A model generated the notes under the pieces. That model had not been told where the DNA came from. It worked only from the letters and a program-made list of their open reading frames with translations, and did no database searches. The position numbers and the translations under genes are program-made. Below are positions 6,516 to 15,319 of a DNA stretch of 64,000 nt, in pieces. Numbering within the stretch: position 1 is the first letter of the stretch; each line of letters starts with the position of its first letter. Origin of the DNA: Isoptericola croceus (GTDB taxonomy: Bacteria > Actinomycetota > Actinomycetes > Actinomycetales > Cellulomonadaceae); assembly GCF_029382255.1 (NCBI RefSeq), contig NZ_JARLLG010000006.1:62001-126000 (forward strand), in the 5' to 3' direction.

Positions 6516-9500
6516 GGGCCGGCCGGGGGCCGCGCGAGGAGCCGCAGGAACGCCCCGAGCTGCTCCAGGTCCCGCACGGACCTCGGCAGGTAGTCCGTCA
6601 GCCGCGGCGAGCGGACCACGATCGCGCACCACTGTCCCCGCGAGACGGCCACGTTGACCCGGTTCCGGCTCAGCAGGAAGCCCATGCCGCGCGGCACGTC
6701 CTCCGGGGAGGACGCCGCCATCGACAGGATCGCGACGGGTGCCTCCTGCCCCTGGAACTTGTCGACGGTGCCGACCGGGACGCCCTCGAGCCCCACGGCC
6801 TCCAACGCGCGCCTGATCGACCAGACCTGCGCGTTGTACGCGGCGACCACGATGACGTCTGCCGGCCCGATCTCCCGTGGCTCGCCGCCCGCCGCGCCGA
6901 GCCACGTCCGGCCGAGCACCGCCCGCACCTGTCGCACCACCTCGTCGGCCTCCTCGCTCGACGCGACCGCGCGGCCCTCGTGGTCCACGAGCACCTCGTG
7001 CACGCCCGGCGCGACGCCCTCGAGCGATCGGCCGTGGGCGGTCGCGTGGGCGTGCAGCCGCCCGTCGTAGGCGAGGTCGGAGACGCCCGCGCACAGCTCC
7101 GGGTGCATGCGCCGCGAGGCGGGCAGGAAGTACCCCAGGCCCTCGGGCAGGGTCTCGTGCCCGTCGGCGAGCCACCCGAGCGCCGACCCTGCCACCGCGG
7201 GATCGGGGTGCGTGCCCTGCGAGACCTGCGGGAGCTGCTGCGGGTCCCCGAGCAGCAGCAGGCGGGACGCTGCGCGCGCGACGGCGATCGTGTTCGCGAT
7301 CGCGAACTGACCGGCCTCGTCGATCACCAGCAGGTCCAGGCCGGAGTCGGGCCAGCGTTCGTGCGCGAAGTCCCAGGCCGTCCCGCCGACGACGCACCCG
7401 TCACCGGCCTCGCACGCCGACGCCGCGAACCCTGCCAGCGGGTCCGGCGCCATCGGCTGCCACGGCGCGTCCTCCGGGTCGCCCGACGACGACTTCTTGG
7501 CCACCTGCTCGGTCGGCACACCTGCCCGGAGGACGCCGCGGAGCAGGTTCCCCACGACAGCGTGCGACTGCGCCACGACGCCGATGCGCCAGCCGCCGCG
7601 CACCAGCGCGGCGATGACGTGCGAGGCCAGGTACGTCTTGCCGGTCCCCGGCGGCCCTTGCACCGCGAGGTAGGAGCGGTCGAGCCGGCGGACGGCCTCC
7701 TCGACCGTCGCCACCACGTCAGGCTCGCCGTCGGCGCCCAGCGCAGGTGCCGGCATCCCTCCGGTCACGCGGGGGGCGCGCCGCTGGAGCAGGTCCGTCA
7801 TGGGACCGGGCGGTAGCCGGTCGGCCATCGCGACGCCGCTTGTGTCCCCGGCCCGCCACGCCTCGAGGGCTGCCGACGCCGCCTCTGCGGTCGCGGACTC
7901 CTGCGGCCCGGCACGGACGAACCCGTTGACGGACATCGCCGACGGCGCCGCGGCGTGCGGCTCGTGGTCACGGCCCACGGACTCCCGCACGACGAAGACG
8001 TCCCGCTCGCCGCCGTCGCCGGACACCCGGCGCACGGCGGTGATCTCGACCTTGCCGTGGCAGCCGCGCACGGCCCGCGGCCCAAGCTCGCCGACGACGT
8101 CCGGCCCCGGTGCGTCGTACAGCAGGAACGCCCCGACGCCGACCCGCAGCTCGGAGCCCTCGACCGCCGCGCAGGTCAGCTCGAGGACGCGCGACGGCGT
8201 GCGCCGGCCGGGCTCGACCTCCCAGTCCCGCAGCACCCGGCACGACTCGACCACCGACGCCGAACGCCGGCCAGGCCACTCGTCGGGCGGCAGCTCGAGC
8301 CGTGCGAAGTGTGCGTGCCAGAACGGCTTGCCCTCGCGCCGGTGGTACCCGACGCCCGCTCCGAGCAGGCTGAGCGCCCGCACCGCTGCCACGTCCCGGG
8401 GGGCGTGCGGGTGCGCGTGCTCGACGGCGGCGCGCACGTCGGCCTCGAGCCGGTCGCGGGCGGCCCGTGCGTCGTCGACCGTGATCTCCTCGGGGACGGC
8501 CAGCGGCGCGGCCACCGGGACCTCGACCGGGCCCACCACCTGGTCGTGCGCCCAGCGCAGCCACTCGAGCAGGCGGAGCGTGGACAGGCAGTCGTACCGG
8601 TTGTAGTCGAGGATCTCGGCGCGCCGTTCCGCCGCCTCGACGTCCGCACCGGCGGCGACGAGCTCGCAGTACTCGGCGTACTCGACCACGGAGGTCGCGG
8701 CGTCCGTGACCCCGGAGCGCGCCGCCTCGTCGCCCATGTACAGCGGCTCGAGCTTCTTGATCGACCGCGACCGGTGGGAGATGCGCAGCCCGGCGCGCAC
8801 CGTCGCGTACAGGTCCACGAGCACACCGGCCCGCAGAAGCTCGTCGACCTCCTCCTCGTACACGCCGTGCCGCGCCGCGATGGACAGCAGGTGGGTTCGC
8901 TCGTACGCGGCGTAGTGGTAGACGTGCATGTCCGGCCACCGGCGGCGGCGCTCGGCCATCGCGTCCACGAACGCCACGAGTGCGCGCGCCTCGTCGGCCA
9001 GCGAGTCCGCCCACAGCGCGTGGAACGCCGGCCGGCCCTCCGCGTCGAGGTCCCGCGTCACCCAGCCGAACAGGTAGTCGATGCCCGACGCCGCGGGCGA
9101 GCCCACGCCGTCGGGCGCCGTCCACAGCGGGTCGCCCTCGAAGTCGAAGAAGACGTCGCCCTCGCTGGGCGGGGGCAGCCGCTCCACCGCCCGCGGGTCG
9201 GTCAACGCCCAGCGCAGCTCGTCCGGACCGTCCTCGGTCTCGATCTTCACCGCGCCGTGGCCGGGCTCGGTGCCGAGCTGCAGGCCGGCCTGGAGACGGA
9301 GCCCGGCGAACCGGTCGGGGCTCATCCCGTCCGGCGGCGACGTGGCCGTGGCCAGCGCCTCCATCGTGGTGATCCCGGCCTCGCCCAGCCGGGCGCGCTG
9401 CGGGCCGTAGACCCCGGCGACGAGCAGCACGTCGGAGTGTGCCTCCGCCGCCGCGGCGCAGTCCGGGCACTGCCCCAGGCTCCGGCAGGCGGTGTGCCCC

Positions 9501-10195
9501 GGTGCGCCCCACTCGACCGGCGCGCCCTCGACCACGTGCCGCTCGACGACCTCGAGCAGCCGGTCACGGCGCGCCCGGAAGACCGGCAGCACCTCCGCGA
9601 GCAGGTGGTCGGTGCGCTCACCGGTGCCGAGCACCAGGTGGGCGTGCGCCGTCGGGTCGACCCCGGCCGCCAGCAGCTGGTCCGCGTACGCGGCGAGCTG
9701 CAGCACGGCCCGCACCTTCTCCCGTCGGGCCAGCTTGGTGTCCCACACCGCGTAGCGCGAGCCGCCGTCGTGCACCAGGAAGTCCGCGCGCCCGTGGAAG
9801 CGCCCGTCGAAGAACGAGGCCTGGTAGACGACGTCGGCGCCCCGCTCCAGGGCTCGGAGCGTGCGGGCGTGCGCCGCCGCCAGCTCGTCGTGCTCCATGC
9901 GTCGCGGCGGTGCGATCGACACCACACCACCGGGGCCGTCACCGGACGCCCAGCCGTACTGCTGGACGAAGTCGGCCAGCACGGCACGCTCGTGCGACTC
10001 CCCCAGAGCGGCCGTCCGCTCCAGCATCTCGTCCCGCGCCCGCTGCTGCCCGGGGGCGCGTCCGAGCACCTCGTCGAGACGTCGCAGCAGAGCGTGCTCG
10101 CACTCCGCGGCGACCACGAGGTCGCTCGCCGAGTGCACGATCCGCGGGCCCGCGGCGTGTGCCGGCGGGTCGCCGCCGTCGCTGAGCAGGAACAT
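6506..10195 (-). CDS. TM0106-type RecB-like nuclease fused to SF1 (Upf1-like) helicase
   Basis: 1229 residues combining nuclease and DNA/RNA helicase. The N-terminal half matches the TM0106 family of RecB-like nucleases, with a Cys-containing stretch near 232-245 (CRSLGQCPDC) and an RNase-H-like exonuclease segment (VFFDFEGDP) near residue 350. The C-terminal half is an SF1 helicase: Walker A GPPGTGKT (about 845), Walker B VIDEAGQ (about 957), GDPQQLPQ, VDKFQGQE (about 1143) and a final SRNRVNVAVSRG. All helicase motifs look intact. It is monocistronic and diverges from the Excalibur gene. A role in nucleic-acid repair or turnover is inferred from the domains. The gene is common in actinobacteria, so it is not by itself evidence of a defence island. 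Confidence 0.88.
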   Translation of the reverse strand: MFLLSDGGDPPAHAAGPRIVHSASDLVVAAECEHALLRRLDEVLGRAPGQQRARDEMLERTAALGESHERAVLADFVQQYGWASGDGPGGVVSIAPPRRMEHDELAAAHARTLRALERGADVVYQASFFDGRFHGRADFLVHDGGSRYAVWDTKLARREKVRAVLQLAAYADQLLAAGVDPTAHAHLVLGTGERTDHLLAEVLPVFRARRDRLLEVVERHVVEGAPVEWGAPGHTACRSLGQCPDCAAAAEAHSDVLLVAGVYGPQRARLGEAGITTMEALATATSPPDGMSPDRFAGLRLQAGLQLGTEPGHGAVKIETEDGPDELRWALTDPRAVERLPPPSEGDVFFDFEGDPLWTAPDGVGSPAASGIDYLFGWVTRDLDAEGRPAFHALWADSLADEARALVAFVDAMAERRRRWPDMHVYHYAAYERTHLLSIAARHGVYEEEVDELLRAGVLVDLYATVRAGLRISHRSRSIKKLEPLYMGDEAARSGVTDAATSVVEYAEYCELVAAGADVEAAERRAEILDYNRYDCLSTLRLLEWLRWAHDQVVGPVEVPVAAPLAVPEEITVDDARAARDRLEADVRAAVEHAHPHAPRDVAAVRALSLLGAGVGYHRREGKPFWHAHFARLELPPDEWPGRRSASVVESCRVLRDWEVEPGRRTPSRVLELTCAAVEGSELRVGVGAFLLYDAPGPDVVGELGPRAVRGCHGKVEITAVRRVSGDGGERDVFVVRESVGRDHEPHAAAPSAMSVNGFVRAGPQESATAEAASAALEAWRAGDTSGVAMADRLPPGPMTDLLQRRAPRVTGGMPAPALGADGEPDVVATVEEAVRRLDRSYLAVQGPPGTGKTYLASHVIAALVRGGWRIGVVAQSHAVVGNLLRGVLRAGVPTEQVAKKSSSGDPEDAPWQPMAPDPLAGFAASACEAGDGCVVGGTAWDFAHERWPDSGLDLLVIDEAGQFAIANTIAVARAASRLLLLGDPQQLPQVSQGTHPDPAVAGSALGWLADGHETLPEGLGYFLPASRRMHPELCAGVSDLAYDGRLHAHATAHGRSLEGVAPGVHEVLVDHEGRAVASSEEADEVVRQVRAVLGRTWLGAAGGEPREIGPADVIVVAAYNAQVWSIRRALEAVGLEGVPVGTVDKFQGQEAPVAILSMAASSPEDVPRGMGFLLSRNRVNVAVSRGQWCAIVVRSPRLTDYLPRSVRDLEQLGAFLRLLARPPAGPAR

Positions 10196-10280
10196 GTCAC
10201 AGGTCTACCAGCGGCCCCCGACATGGACTCGCGCGGTCGCGTCGGCCATAGTAGGCCACGCGCGATCTCGAAGGAGTCCC

Positions 10281-11222
10281 ATGTCCGTGCGGTTCAACCC
10301 CCCTCCAGGCTGGCAGGTGCCACCAGGCTTCCGACCCGGGGCCGGCTGGTCGCCCGACCCCTCGTGGCCCCCGGCGCCGCCCGGTTGGGAGTACTGGGTC
10401 GAGGAGCCGACGACGGCGGCACCCGCCCCGTCGTTCGCCCCGGCGGCGCAGGACGTCGGCGCGACGGCGGTGCTCGCCCCGGTCAGGGCGTCGTCGCAGG
10501 ACTCCGCCCCGGCACCCGCACCGCCGGCACCCACCGTGCCGCCCGCTGCCGCACCCGCCCCGCCCCCGCTGCCCACAGCGCCGCCGGCAGCACCGCCGTC
10601 GAACACCCCGCACCCGACGGAGCACGCCACGACACCGGTCCCGCCGCTCGGCCGACCCGCGCCGTCGAGCAGCGCCGAGCGGTCACGCGCCGCCGGGCCC
10701 GCGCCCGAGCGTGCCACCCGCAAGCGCCGGCCGCCGACGATGCTGGTCGCCGGCGTGGCCGTCGCCTGCCTGGCGCTCGGGGTCATCCTCGGTGTCATGT
10801 TCTCGATGGTGCAGACCTCCGACGCCCGGCAGGAGGCGGCCGACGCCCAGCGCGAGGTCGAAGCCGCCAAGGTCCTCGAGGAGCAGCTCGCCGCCGACCG
10901 CACCACGCTCGACGAGCGCCGCGACGCCCTCGAGGCCCGCGAGCAGGCGCTCCAGGAGCGCGAGGACGCGCTCGCCGAGCAGGACGCCGCGCTGACGAAC
11001 CGCGAGAACGAGGTCGCCGCGTCCGAGCAGCAGGCCGAGGAGCAGCGCCGGCAGCAGGAGCAGGAGCAGGAGAACCGGCGGGGCGGGGGCTCCCAGTGGT
11101 GGTACTGGGACTGCGACGGCGCCCGCGAGGCGGGTGTCGCGCCGATCCAGCAGGGCCAGCCTGGCTACCGCCAGGGGCTCGATCCCAACGGCAACGGCGT
11201 CGCCTGCGAGCCCGGGGAGTAG
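10281..11222 (+). CDS. Membrane-anchored coiled-coil protein with Excalibur domain
   Basis: 313 residues. The N-terminus is Pro/Trp-rich (PPGWQVPPGF) and is followed by a Pro/Ala linker. One transmembrane segment (about 153-175, VAGVAVACLALGVILGV) precedes a long Glu/Gln/Ala-rich coiled coil (about 180-270). The C-terminus is an Excalibur calcium-binding domain: WDCDGAREAGVAP and then LDPNGNGVACE, a DxDxDG-type loop with two cysteines. The topology suggests a cytoplasmic Pro-rich head and an extracellular Ca-binding tail. The ATG at 10281 has AAGGAG at ideal spacing. It shares an 85-bp divergent promoter region with the nuclease-helicase gene. The precise role is unknown; Excalibur domains occur in surface proteins. 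Confidence 0.85.
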   Translation: MSVRFNPPPGWQVPPGFRPGAGWSPDPSWPPAPPGWEYWVEEPTTAAPAPSFAPAAQDVGATAVLAPVRASSQDSAPAPAPPAPTVPPAAAPAPPPLPTAPPAAPPSNTPHPTEHATTPVPPLGRPAPSSSAERSRAAGPAPERATRKRRPPTMLVAGVAVACLALGVILGVMFSMVQTSDARQEAADAQREVEAAKVLEEQLAADRTTLDERRDALEAREQALQEREDALAEQDAALTNRENEVAASEQQAEEQRRQQEQEQENRRGGGSQWWYWDCDGAREAGVAPIQQGQPGYRQGLDPNGNGVACEPGE

Positions 11223-11263
11223 TGCCCCGGGCCGCAGGCGTCCGGTCGCCGGGACTGCACTGA

Positions 11264-11743
11264 TCAGCGCTCGGCGGCGAGCAGGTCGACGCCGAGCGTG
11301 GCCAGCACACCGAACACCACGCCCCACAGGATGATCGACACGATCTGCCAGCCGATCACGGCGTTGCGCGAGGCACCGAACGACACCATCGCGGCAGCGG
11401 TGATCTGGCTGGGCAGCACCGTCTGGCCCAGCAGGCTCACGCCCGGCACACCGAAGCGGTCGAACCGCTCGCGGAGCTTCGCGCGCCGCGGTGAGTCCGG
11501 CTTGCCTCGCCGCGAGACGGCGGCGGTGCGCACCCGGGAGGTCGTCAGCACGAAGACCAGCATGGAGATCACGTTGCCGACCACGGCCGCCAGCACCGCG
11601 ACCACCGGGCTCAGGCCCGCCAGGATCCCCAGCGCCGAGCCGGCGTACGACTCGACGAACGGGATCGCCCCGGCCAGCATCACCCCGACCCACTGCAGCA
11701 GCGGCGGCAGGGACTCGGTGAAGGACTGCAGGTTCTCGTACAT
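11264..11743 (-). CDS. Small multidrug-export family membrane protein (PF06695 type)
   Basis: 159 residues with about four hydrophobic segments (LQWVGVMLAGAIPFVESY, LAGLSPVVAVLAAVVGNVIS, VSLLGQTVLPSQITAAAM, WQIVSIILWGVVFGVLATLG) and a basic cytosolic loop between the halves (RRGKPDSPRRAKLRERF). The GAIPFVE and FGVPGVSLLG motifs are those of proteins annotated as small multidrug efflux or Sm_multidrug_ex. The real substrate of the family is unproven. The ATG at 11743 is preceded by GGGGAG; the longer frame upstream crosses the promoter region. Confidence 0.8.
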   Translation of the reverse strand: MYENLQSFTESLPPLLQWVGVMLAGAIPFVESYAGSALGILAGLSPVVAVLAAVVGNVISMLVFVLTTSRVRTAAVSRRGKPDSPRRAKLRERFDRFGVPGVSLLGQTVLPSQITAAAMVSFGASRNAVIGWQIVSIILWGVVFGVLATLGVDLLAAER

Positions 11744-11848
11744 GAAGGGCGCTCCCCAGTAGTGCGGTTGGACGTGATTCCATCCTGGGCGTTGTCCGGA
11801 GCCTGCACCGGTGCGTGGGCACACCAGTTCAGATGGCCTGGTCACGGC

Positions 11849-11874
11849 CCTGCCATGACATCTGTCATGGCAGG
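11849..11874. promoter_or_regulatory. Palindrome in divergent promoter region
   Basis: Perfect 12-bp arms, CCTGCCATGACA and its complement, separated by TC, lie 106 bp upstream of the small membrane protein gene and 93 bp upstream of the response regulator. Placement between divergent starts suggests an operator rather than a terminator. The binding protein is unknown. Confidence 0.45.
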
Positions 11875-11966
11875 TCGGCGGCGGTGCGCGCACCCGTGCC
11901 TTACGGCCTTCTCACGATGACGTGCGGCGACCCGCCGTCGGCCCGCCGTCGCCCTACGCTGGGCGC

Positions 11967-12704
11967 ATGGTCCGGGTCCTCGTGGTCGACGACGACACCA
12001 CCGTCGCCGACGTGGTGGTGGCGTACCTGGAGCGCGCCGGGATGACGGCCGAGCGCGCCGACGACGGGATCGGGGCGCTCACCGCCGCCGCGGCCCGCCC
12101 GCCGGACGCCGTCGTGCTCGACCTCATGCTGCCGGGTCTGGACGGCATCGAGGTGTGCCGTCGGCTGCGCGCAGCCCGGCCCTGTCTGCCGGTCGTCATG
12201 CTCACCGCTCGCGGCGAGGAGGACGACCGGATCACCGGGCTCGAGGTCGGCGCCGACGACTACGTGACCAAGCCGTTCAGCCCCCGCGAGCTGACCCTGC
12301 GCGTGCAGTCCTTGCTGCGCCGCGCCGGCGTCCCGGCGACCCCCCGCCCGGCCGGACCCGGCAGCGCACCGCCCGTGCCGCCGTCGGGCACGTTGCGCGA
12401 CGGTGACCTGGAGCTCGACGTCGCCGCCCACCGGGTGGTGCGCGGCGGCAGCGAGCTCACCCTGACCGCGCGGGAGTTCGACCTGCTTGCCTGGTTCCTC
12501 GCCCGCCCGGGCGAGGTGCACGACCGGGAGTCGTTGCTCCGCGAGGTGTGGGGCTGGGAGTACGGCGACCGCTCCACGGTGACCGTGCACGTGCGCCGGC
12601 TGCGCGAGAAGGTCGAGGCCGACCCGTCCCGGCCCGTCCGGCTGGTGACGGTGTTCGGCGTCGGCTACCGCTGGGACCTCGAGCCACCCGGCGTCGGATC
12701 ATGA
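11967..12704 (+). CDS. OmpR/PhoB-type response regulator
   Basis: 245 residues. A receiver domain occupies residues 1-115, with the acidic pair DDD near the start, the phosphoacceptor Asp52 in [11 protein letters not shown], Thr in LTA and Lys in KPFSPREL. A Pro/Ala linker leads to a winged-helix DNA-binding domain (about 145-240, ending VFGVGYRW). It acts as a transcription factor activated by phosphorylation. The start at 11967 gives [10 protein letters not shown]. The stop overlaps the ATG of the adjacent sensor kinase (ATGA), so the two form a coupled pair. Confidence 0.96.
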   Translation: MVRVLVVDDDTTVADVVVAYLERAGMTAERADDGIGALTAAAARPPDAVVLDLMLPGLDGIEVCRRLRAARPCLPVVMLTARGEEDDRITGLEVGADDYVTKPFSPRELTLRVQSLLRRAGVPATPRPAGPGSAPPVPPSGTLRDGDLELDVAAHRVVRGGSELTLTAREFDLLAWFLARPGEVHDRESLLREVWGWEYGDRSTVTVHVRRLREKVEADPSRPVRLVTVFGVGYRWDLEPPGVGS

Positions 12705-13723
12705 CGCCGCTCGCCGGGGTCGGGCTCGCGGCCGGGGTGTCGGCGGCGGTCGGGGCACTCGGTGCGGCCAGCGTCGTCGCAGTGGGACGACGACGTCCTG
12801 CCGTCGCGGCGCTGCTCGCGCCCCTGGTGGTGGTCGCCTCGGTCGCGGCCGGCGTCTACGCCAGCGCGCGGGCGATGTTCCTCTCGGAGGCCGACTCCGC
12901 GACCGTGCTGTGGCTGCTCCTCGCGACGGTGCCGGTGGCGCTCGGCGTCGGCGCGGCACTGGGGGTGCGCACCCACCGCCTCACCGCCGAGCGCACGGCC
13001 GCGCTGGCTGCGCGGGAGCGGGACCGGGAGGTCGAGGAGCGACGGCGGGAGCTCGTCGCGTGGGTGTCGCACGACCTGCGCACACCGCTCGCGGCGGTCC
13101 GGGCGCTCACGGAGGCGATGGAGGACCAGGTGACCTCCCCCGCCGACGCCGCGGCCGGGATCCTCGCCGAGAACCGTCGGATGACCGACATGGTGGACGA
13201 CCTGCTCGCGCTGTCCCGTCTGCAGTCTGCGACATTTCGGCTGCGGCGTGAGCCGACGGACGTCGGCGACCTGGCGTCCGACGCGCTGGCGGCGGCGACG
13301 CCGGTCGCGCAGGCCGCCGGGGTCCGGCTGACCGGGGAGGTGACGGAACAGGTGGTCGCCGTCGTGGACGCCTGCGAGGCGTCACGGGCCCTGGGGAACC
13401 TGATCGGCAACGCGGTGCGGCACACGGGAGCGGGGGGCACGGTGTGCGTGCAGGTGACGACGGGTGGCACGGGGACGGGCCCCACCGCCGTCGTGCACGT
13501 GACGGACGGCTGCGGCGGGATCTCCGAGGCGGACCTGTCCCGCGTGTTCGAGGCCGGCTGGCGCGGCACGGCGGCCCGCACTCCTGGCTCCGGTGGGGCG
13601 GGGATCGGCCTGTCGATCGTCCGGTCCGTCGCCGAGGCGCACGGTGGCAGCGTGACGGTCCGCAACACGACCCTGCCCGACGGCGGGCGCGGCTGCCGCT
13701 TCACCCTCACGCTGCCGCGGTAG
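12701..13723 (+). CDS. Sensor histidine kinase
   Basis: 340 residues. Three hydrophobic segments in the first 90 residues form a membrane sensor with almost no extracytoplasmic domain. There is no clear HAMP domain; a short basic and helical linker leads straight to HisKA with phospho-His124 in [10 protein letters not shown]. The ATPase domain has the N box ([11 protein letters not shown]), the G1 box DGCGG and the G2 box [10 protein letters not shown]. It phosphorylates the response regulator encoded immediately upstream. The minimal sensor suggests perception of membrane state or an intramembrane signal, which is inference. Confidence 0.93.
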   Translation: MTPLAGVGLAAGVSAAVGALGAASVVAVGRRRPAVAALLAPLVVVASVAAGVYASARAMFLSEADSATVLWLLLATVPVALGVGAALGVRTHRLTAERTAALAARERDREVEERRRELVAWVSHDLRTPLAAVRALTEAMEDQVTSPADAAAGILAENRRMTDMVDDLLALSRLQSATFRLRREPTDVGDLASDALAAATPVAQAAGVRLTGEVTEQVVAVVDACEASRALGNLIGNAVRHTGAGGTVCVQVTTGGTGTGPTAVVHVTDGCGGISEADLSRVFEAGWRGTAARTPGSGGAGIGLSIVRSVAEAHGGSVTVRNTTLPDGGRGCRFTLTLPR

Positions 13724-13738
13724 TGCGCACTGATCAGG

Positions 13739-13796
13739 TCGGCAGGATGCGGCCGGATCGGTCCGCATGCGTGCCGACCTGGCCGCATCCTGCCGA
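13739..13796. repeat. Palindrome A at the end of the histidine kinase gene
   Basis: A perfect 16-bp inverted repeat (13739-13754 with 13781-13796, TCGGCAGGATGCGGCC) encloses 26 bases. A second alternative pairing, AGGTCGGCA with TGCCGACCT, overlaps it. It lies between convergent stops at 13723 and 13824 and may terminate both genes. It belongs to the set of long palindromes in this window. Confidence 0.6.
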
Positions 13797-13823
13797 ACCG
13801 ATCTGCCGTGCTGGCGGACCCGG

Positions 13824-14612
13824 CTACCCGACCGGGATCCGTGCCGTCGTGCCGTCGGCGTACGTGACCTCGGCCGTCTCACCGAGCGCCGAACCGCCCG
13901 GTGCCCACACCGCCCACCAACCGTCGGCCACGGACGCCTCGACCCGCTCACCGCTCGTCAGCGTCAGCGCGACGGCCGTGACGTCGTCGCCCACCTGGCC
14001 GAACGCGGACGTCAGCGCCCCCTCGGCGCCGTCACCCTCGGACCAGGAGGCCGTCCCGTTCTGGAGCGTCGTGAGCTCCCGGCGCCCCGGGAGCGCGAGC
14101 TCGGGCACCACGGCGCTCGACGTGACGACCTGCGGCGCGCCGCGCTCGTCGGTCGCCGTGACGAAGCACTCGCCGTAGGCGCCCTCGCCCGCCACCACCA
14201 CGTAGGTGTAGTCGCCCCGCACGTCCGTCAGGACCGGAGCGACCGGCACCTCCTGCACGACGGGACCCTCGGCACCCTCCACGATCTCCGCGGCCGAACC
14301 ACCGCAGCTCTCGTCGGCCAGCGCCGTGTCGGCCGGGGTGACGCCGGCGGGCACCGGGGTCCAGGAGGCGTACGCGGCCGGGGAGTCGAGCGTGACCGTG
14401 GTGACGACGACGGCGACCACGGCGGCGGCCGCGGCGCTCGCGACGGCGGCCGCACGCCCGGGACGGCGCAGTGCCGGGCGTCGCTCCCCGGCCGGGGCGA
14501 CACGCGGCTGCGCGAGCACCTGGGCCAGCGCCTGGTCGTCGGGGCTGCCCGGGGCCTCCAGGTTGCGGGCGGGGTCGAGCTCGGCGAGCTCGGCGAGCAT
14601 CGGGGATCTCAT
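13824..14612 (-). CDS. Membrane protein paired with ECF sigma factor (possible anti-sigma factor)
   Basis: 262 residues. A short cytoplasmic N-terminus (MRSPMLAELAELDPA) is followed by one transmembrane segment (about 45-70, Ala/Val-rich) and an extracytoplasmic domain of about 180 residues with two cysteines (DESCGG, YGECF). The first codons overlap the sigma-factor stop (ATGA), so it is co-translated with the sigma gene. That arrangement is typical of a sigma/anti-sigma pair. The zinc HxxxCxxC motif of ZAS-type anti-sigma factors is absent from the N-terminal part, so the assignment rests on context. Confidence 0.7.
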   Translation of the reverse strand: MRSPMLAELAELDPARNLEAPGSPDDQALAQVLAQPRVAPAGERRPALRRPGRAAAVASAAAAAVVAVVVTTVTLDSPAAYASWTPVPAGVTPADTALADESCGGSAAEIVEGAEGPVVQEVPVAPVLTDVRGDYTYVVVAGEGAYGECFVTATDERGAPQVVTSSAVVPELALPGRRELTTLQNGTASWSEGDGAEGALTSAFGQVGDDVTAVALTLTSGERVEASVADGWWAVWAPGGSALGETAEVTYADGTTARIPVG

Positions 14613-15163
14613 CGCGCCTCCTGGAGCTTCTGCAGGACCTCGGCCGTCTCGCTCGGCACCTCGGAGAACGCGAGCAGACGCTTGCGGGCACGGGTGAGCC
14701 GGACGGAGAAGGTGGTCGGTCGGCAACCGAGCACCCGGGCCGCCTCGACCGCCGTCAGACCGTCCCACGCGACGAGCGCGATGACCTCCCGGTCGCCGTC
14801 GGAGAGCAGCTCCCACGCCTGGCGCAGGTCGGCCCGGTCCACGGCGACGTCGTCGGCGCCCTGCCGAGCGGGCTCGGGCTGCTGCTCGAGACGGACGCTG
14901 AGCGCCCGCCAGCGGCCGTGGGTGCGCAGGTGCGTCGCCAGCACGTTGCGGGCCACCCCGAACAGCCATGGCCTGGCATCGCGCGGCACGTCGTCGAGAC
15001 GCCTCCAGGCCACGAGGAACGACTCGGAGACGACGTCCTCGACCAGCTCCGGCGCGACTCGGCGCGCGACGAAGCGCGTGACCTGCTCGTGGTGCTCGAC
15101 CCACAGCCCGGTCAGCCGTTCCTGCGCCTCGGCGTCGTCCACGCTCCGCAACCTTCCACCCAT
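14609..15163 (-). CDS. ECF-type RNA polymerase sigma factor
   Basis: 184 residues, normal for group IV sigma factors. Region 2 (about 25-85) includes FVARRVAPELVEDVVSES and RPWLFGVARN. Region 4 (about 120-170) includes LLSDGDREVIALVAWDGL and an HTH ending SVRLTRARKRL. It directs RNA polymerase to its own regulon. The ATG at 15163 is followed by a GTG at 15142 that would give a start nearer the conserved core; the choice is uncertain. The following gene, a membrane protein, overlaps its stop and probably controls it. A short inverted repeat, CCCTAC-ACG-GTAGGG (15193-15207), lies upstream. Confidence 0.9.
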   Translation of the reverse strand: MGGRLRSVDDAEAQERLTGLWVEHHEQVTRFVARRVAPELVEDVVSESFLVAWRRLDDVPRDARPWLFGVARNVLATHLRTHGRWRALSVRLEQQPEPARQGADDVAVDRADLRQAWELLSDGDREVIALVAWDGLTAVEAARVLGCRPTTFSVRLTRARKRLLAFSEVPSETAEVLQKLQEAR

Positions 15164-15319
15164 CACCCTGACATTGCCGGCAGGGGCACGATCCCTACAC
15201 GGTAGGGGAAGAACTGTTGCGGCGTGCTGTCCGGCCGGTACGCTCAGCGCAACTCGTGCACGCGCCGCAGCACCGACATCGACCTCGACGACGACGCTCG
15301 ACAGGGCGAGGAGAATGAC

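Noticed and set aside
6506-11222. Nuclease-helicase plus Excalibur gene as a defence system
   Set aside because: The genes are divergent, the Excalibur protein is a surface protein, and no other defence-type gene is nearby; the nuclease-helicase also occurs widely as a lone gene.
7955-11263. A 1102-residue open frame on the plus strand opposite the nuclease-helicase
   Set aside because: Antisense shadow of a protein with intact Walker A, Walker B and SF1 motifs; no family features of its own.
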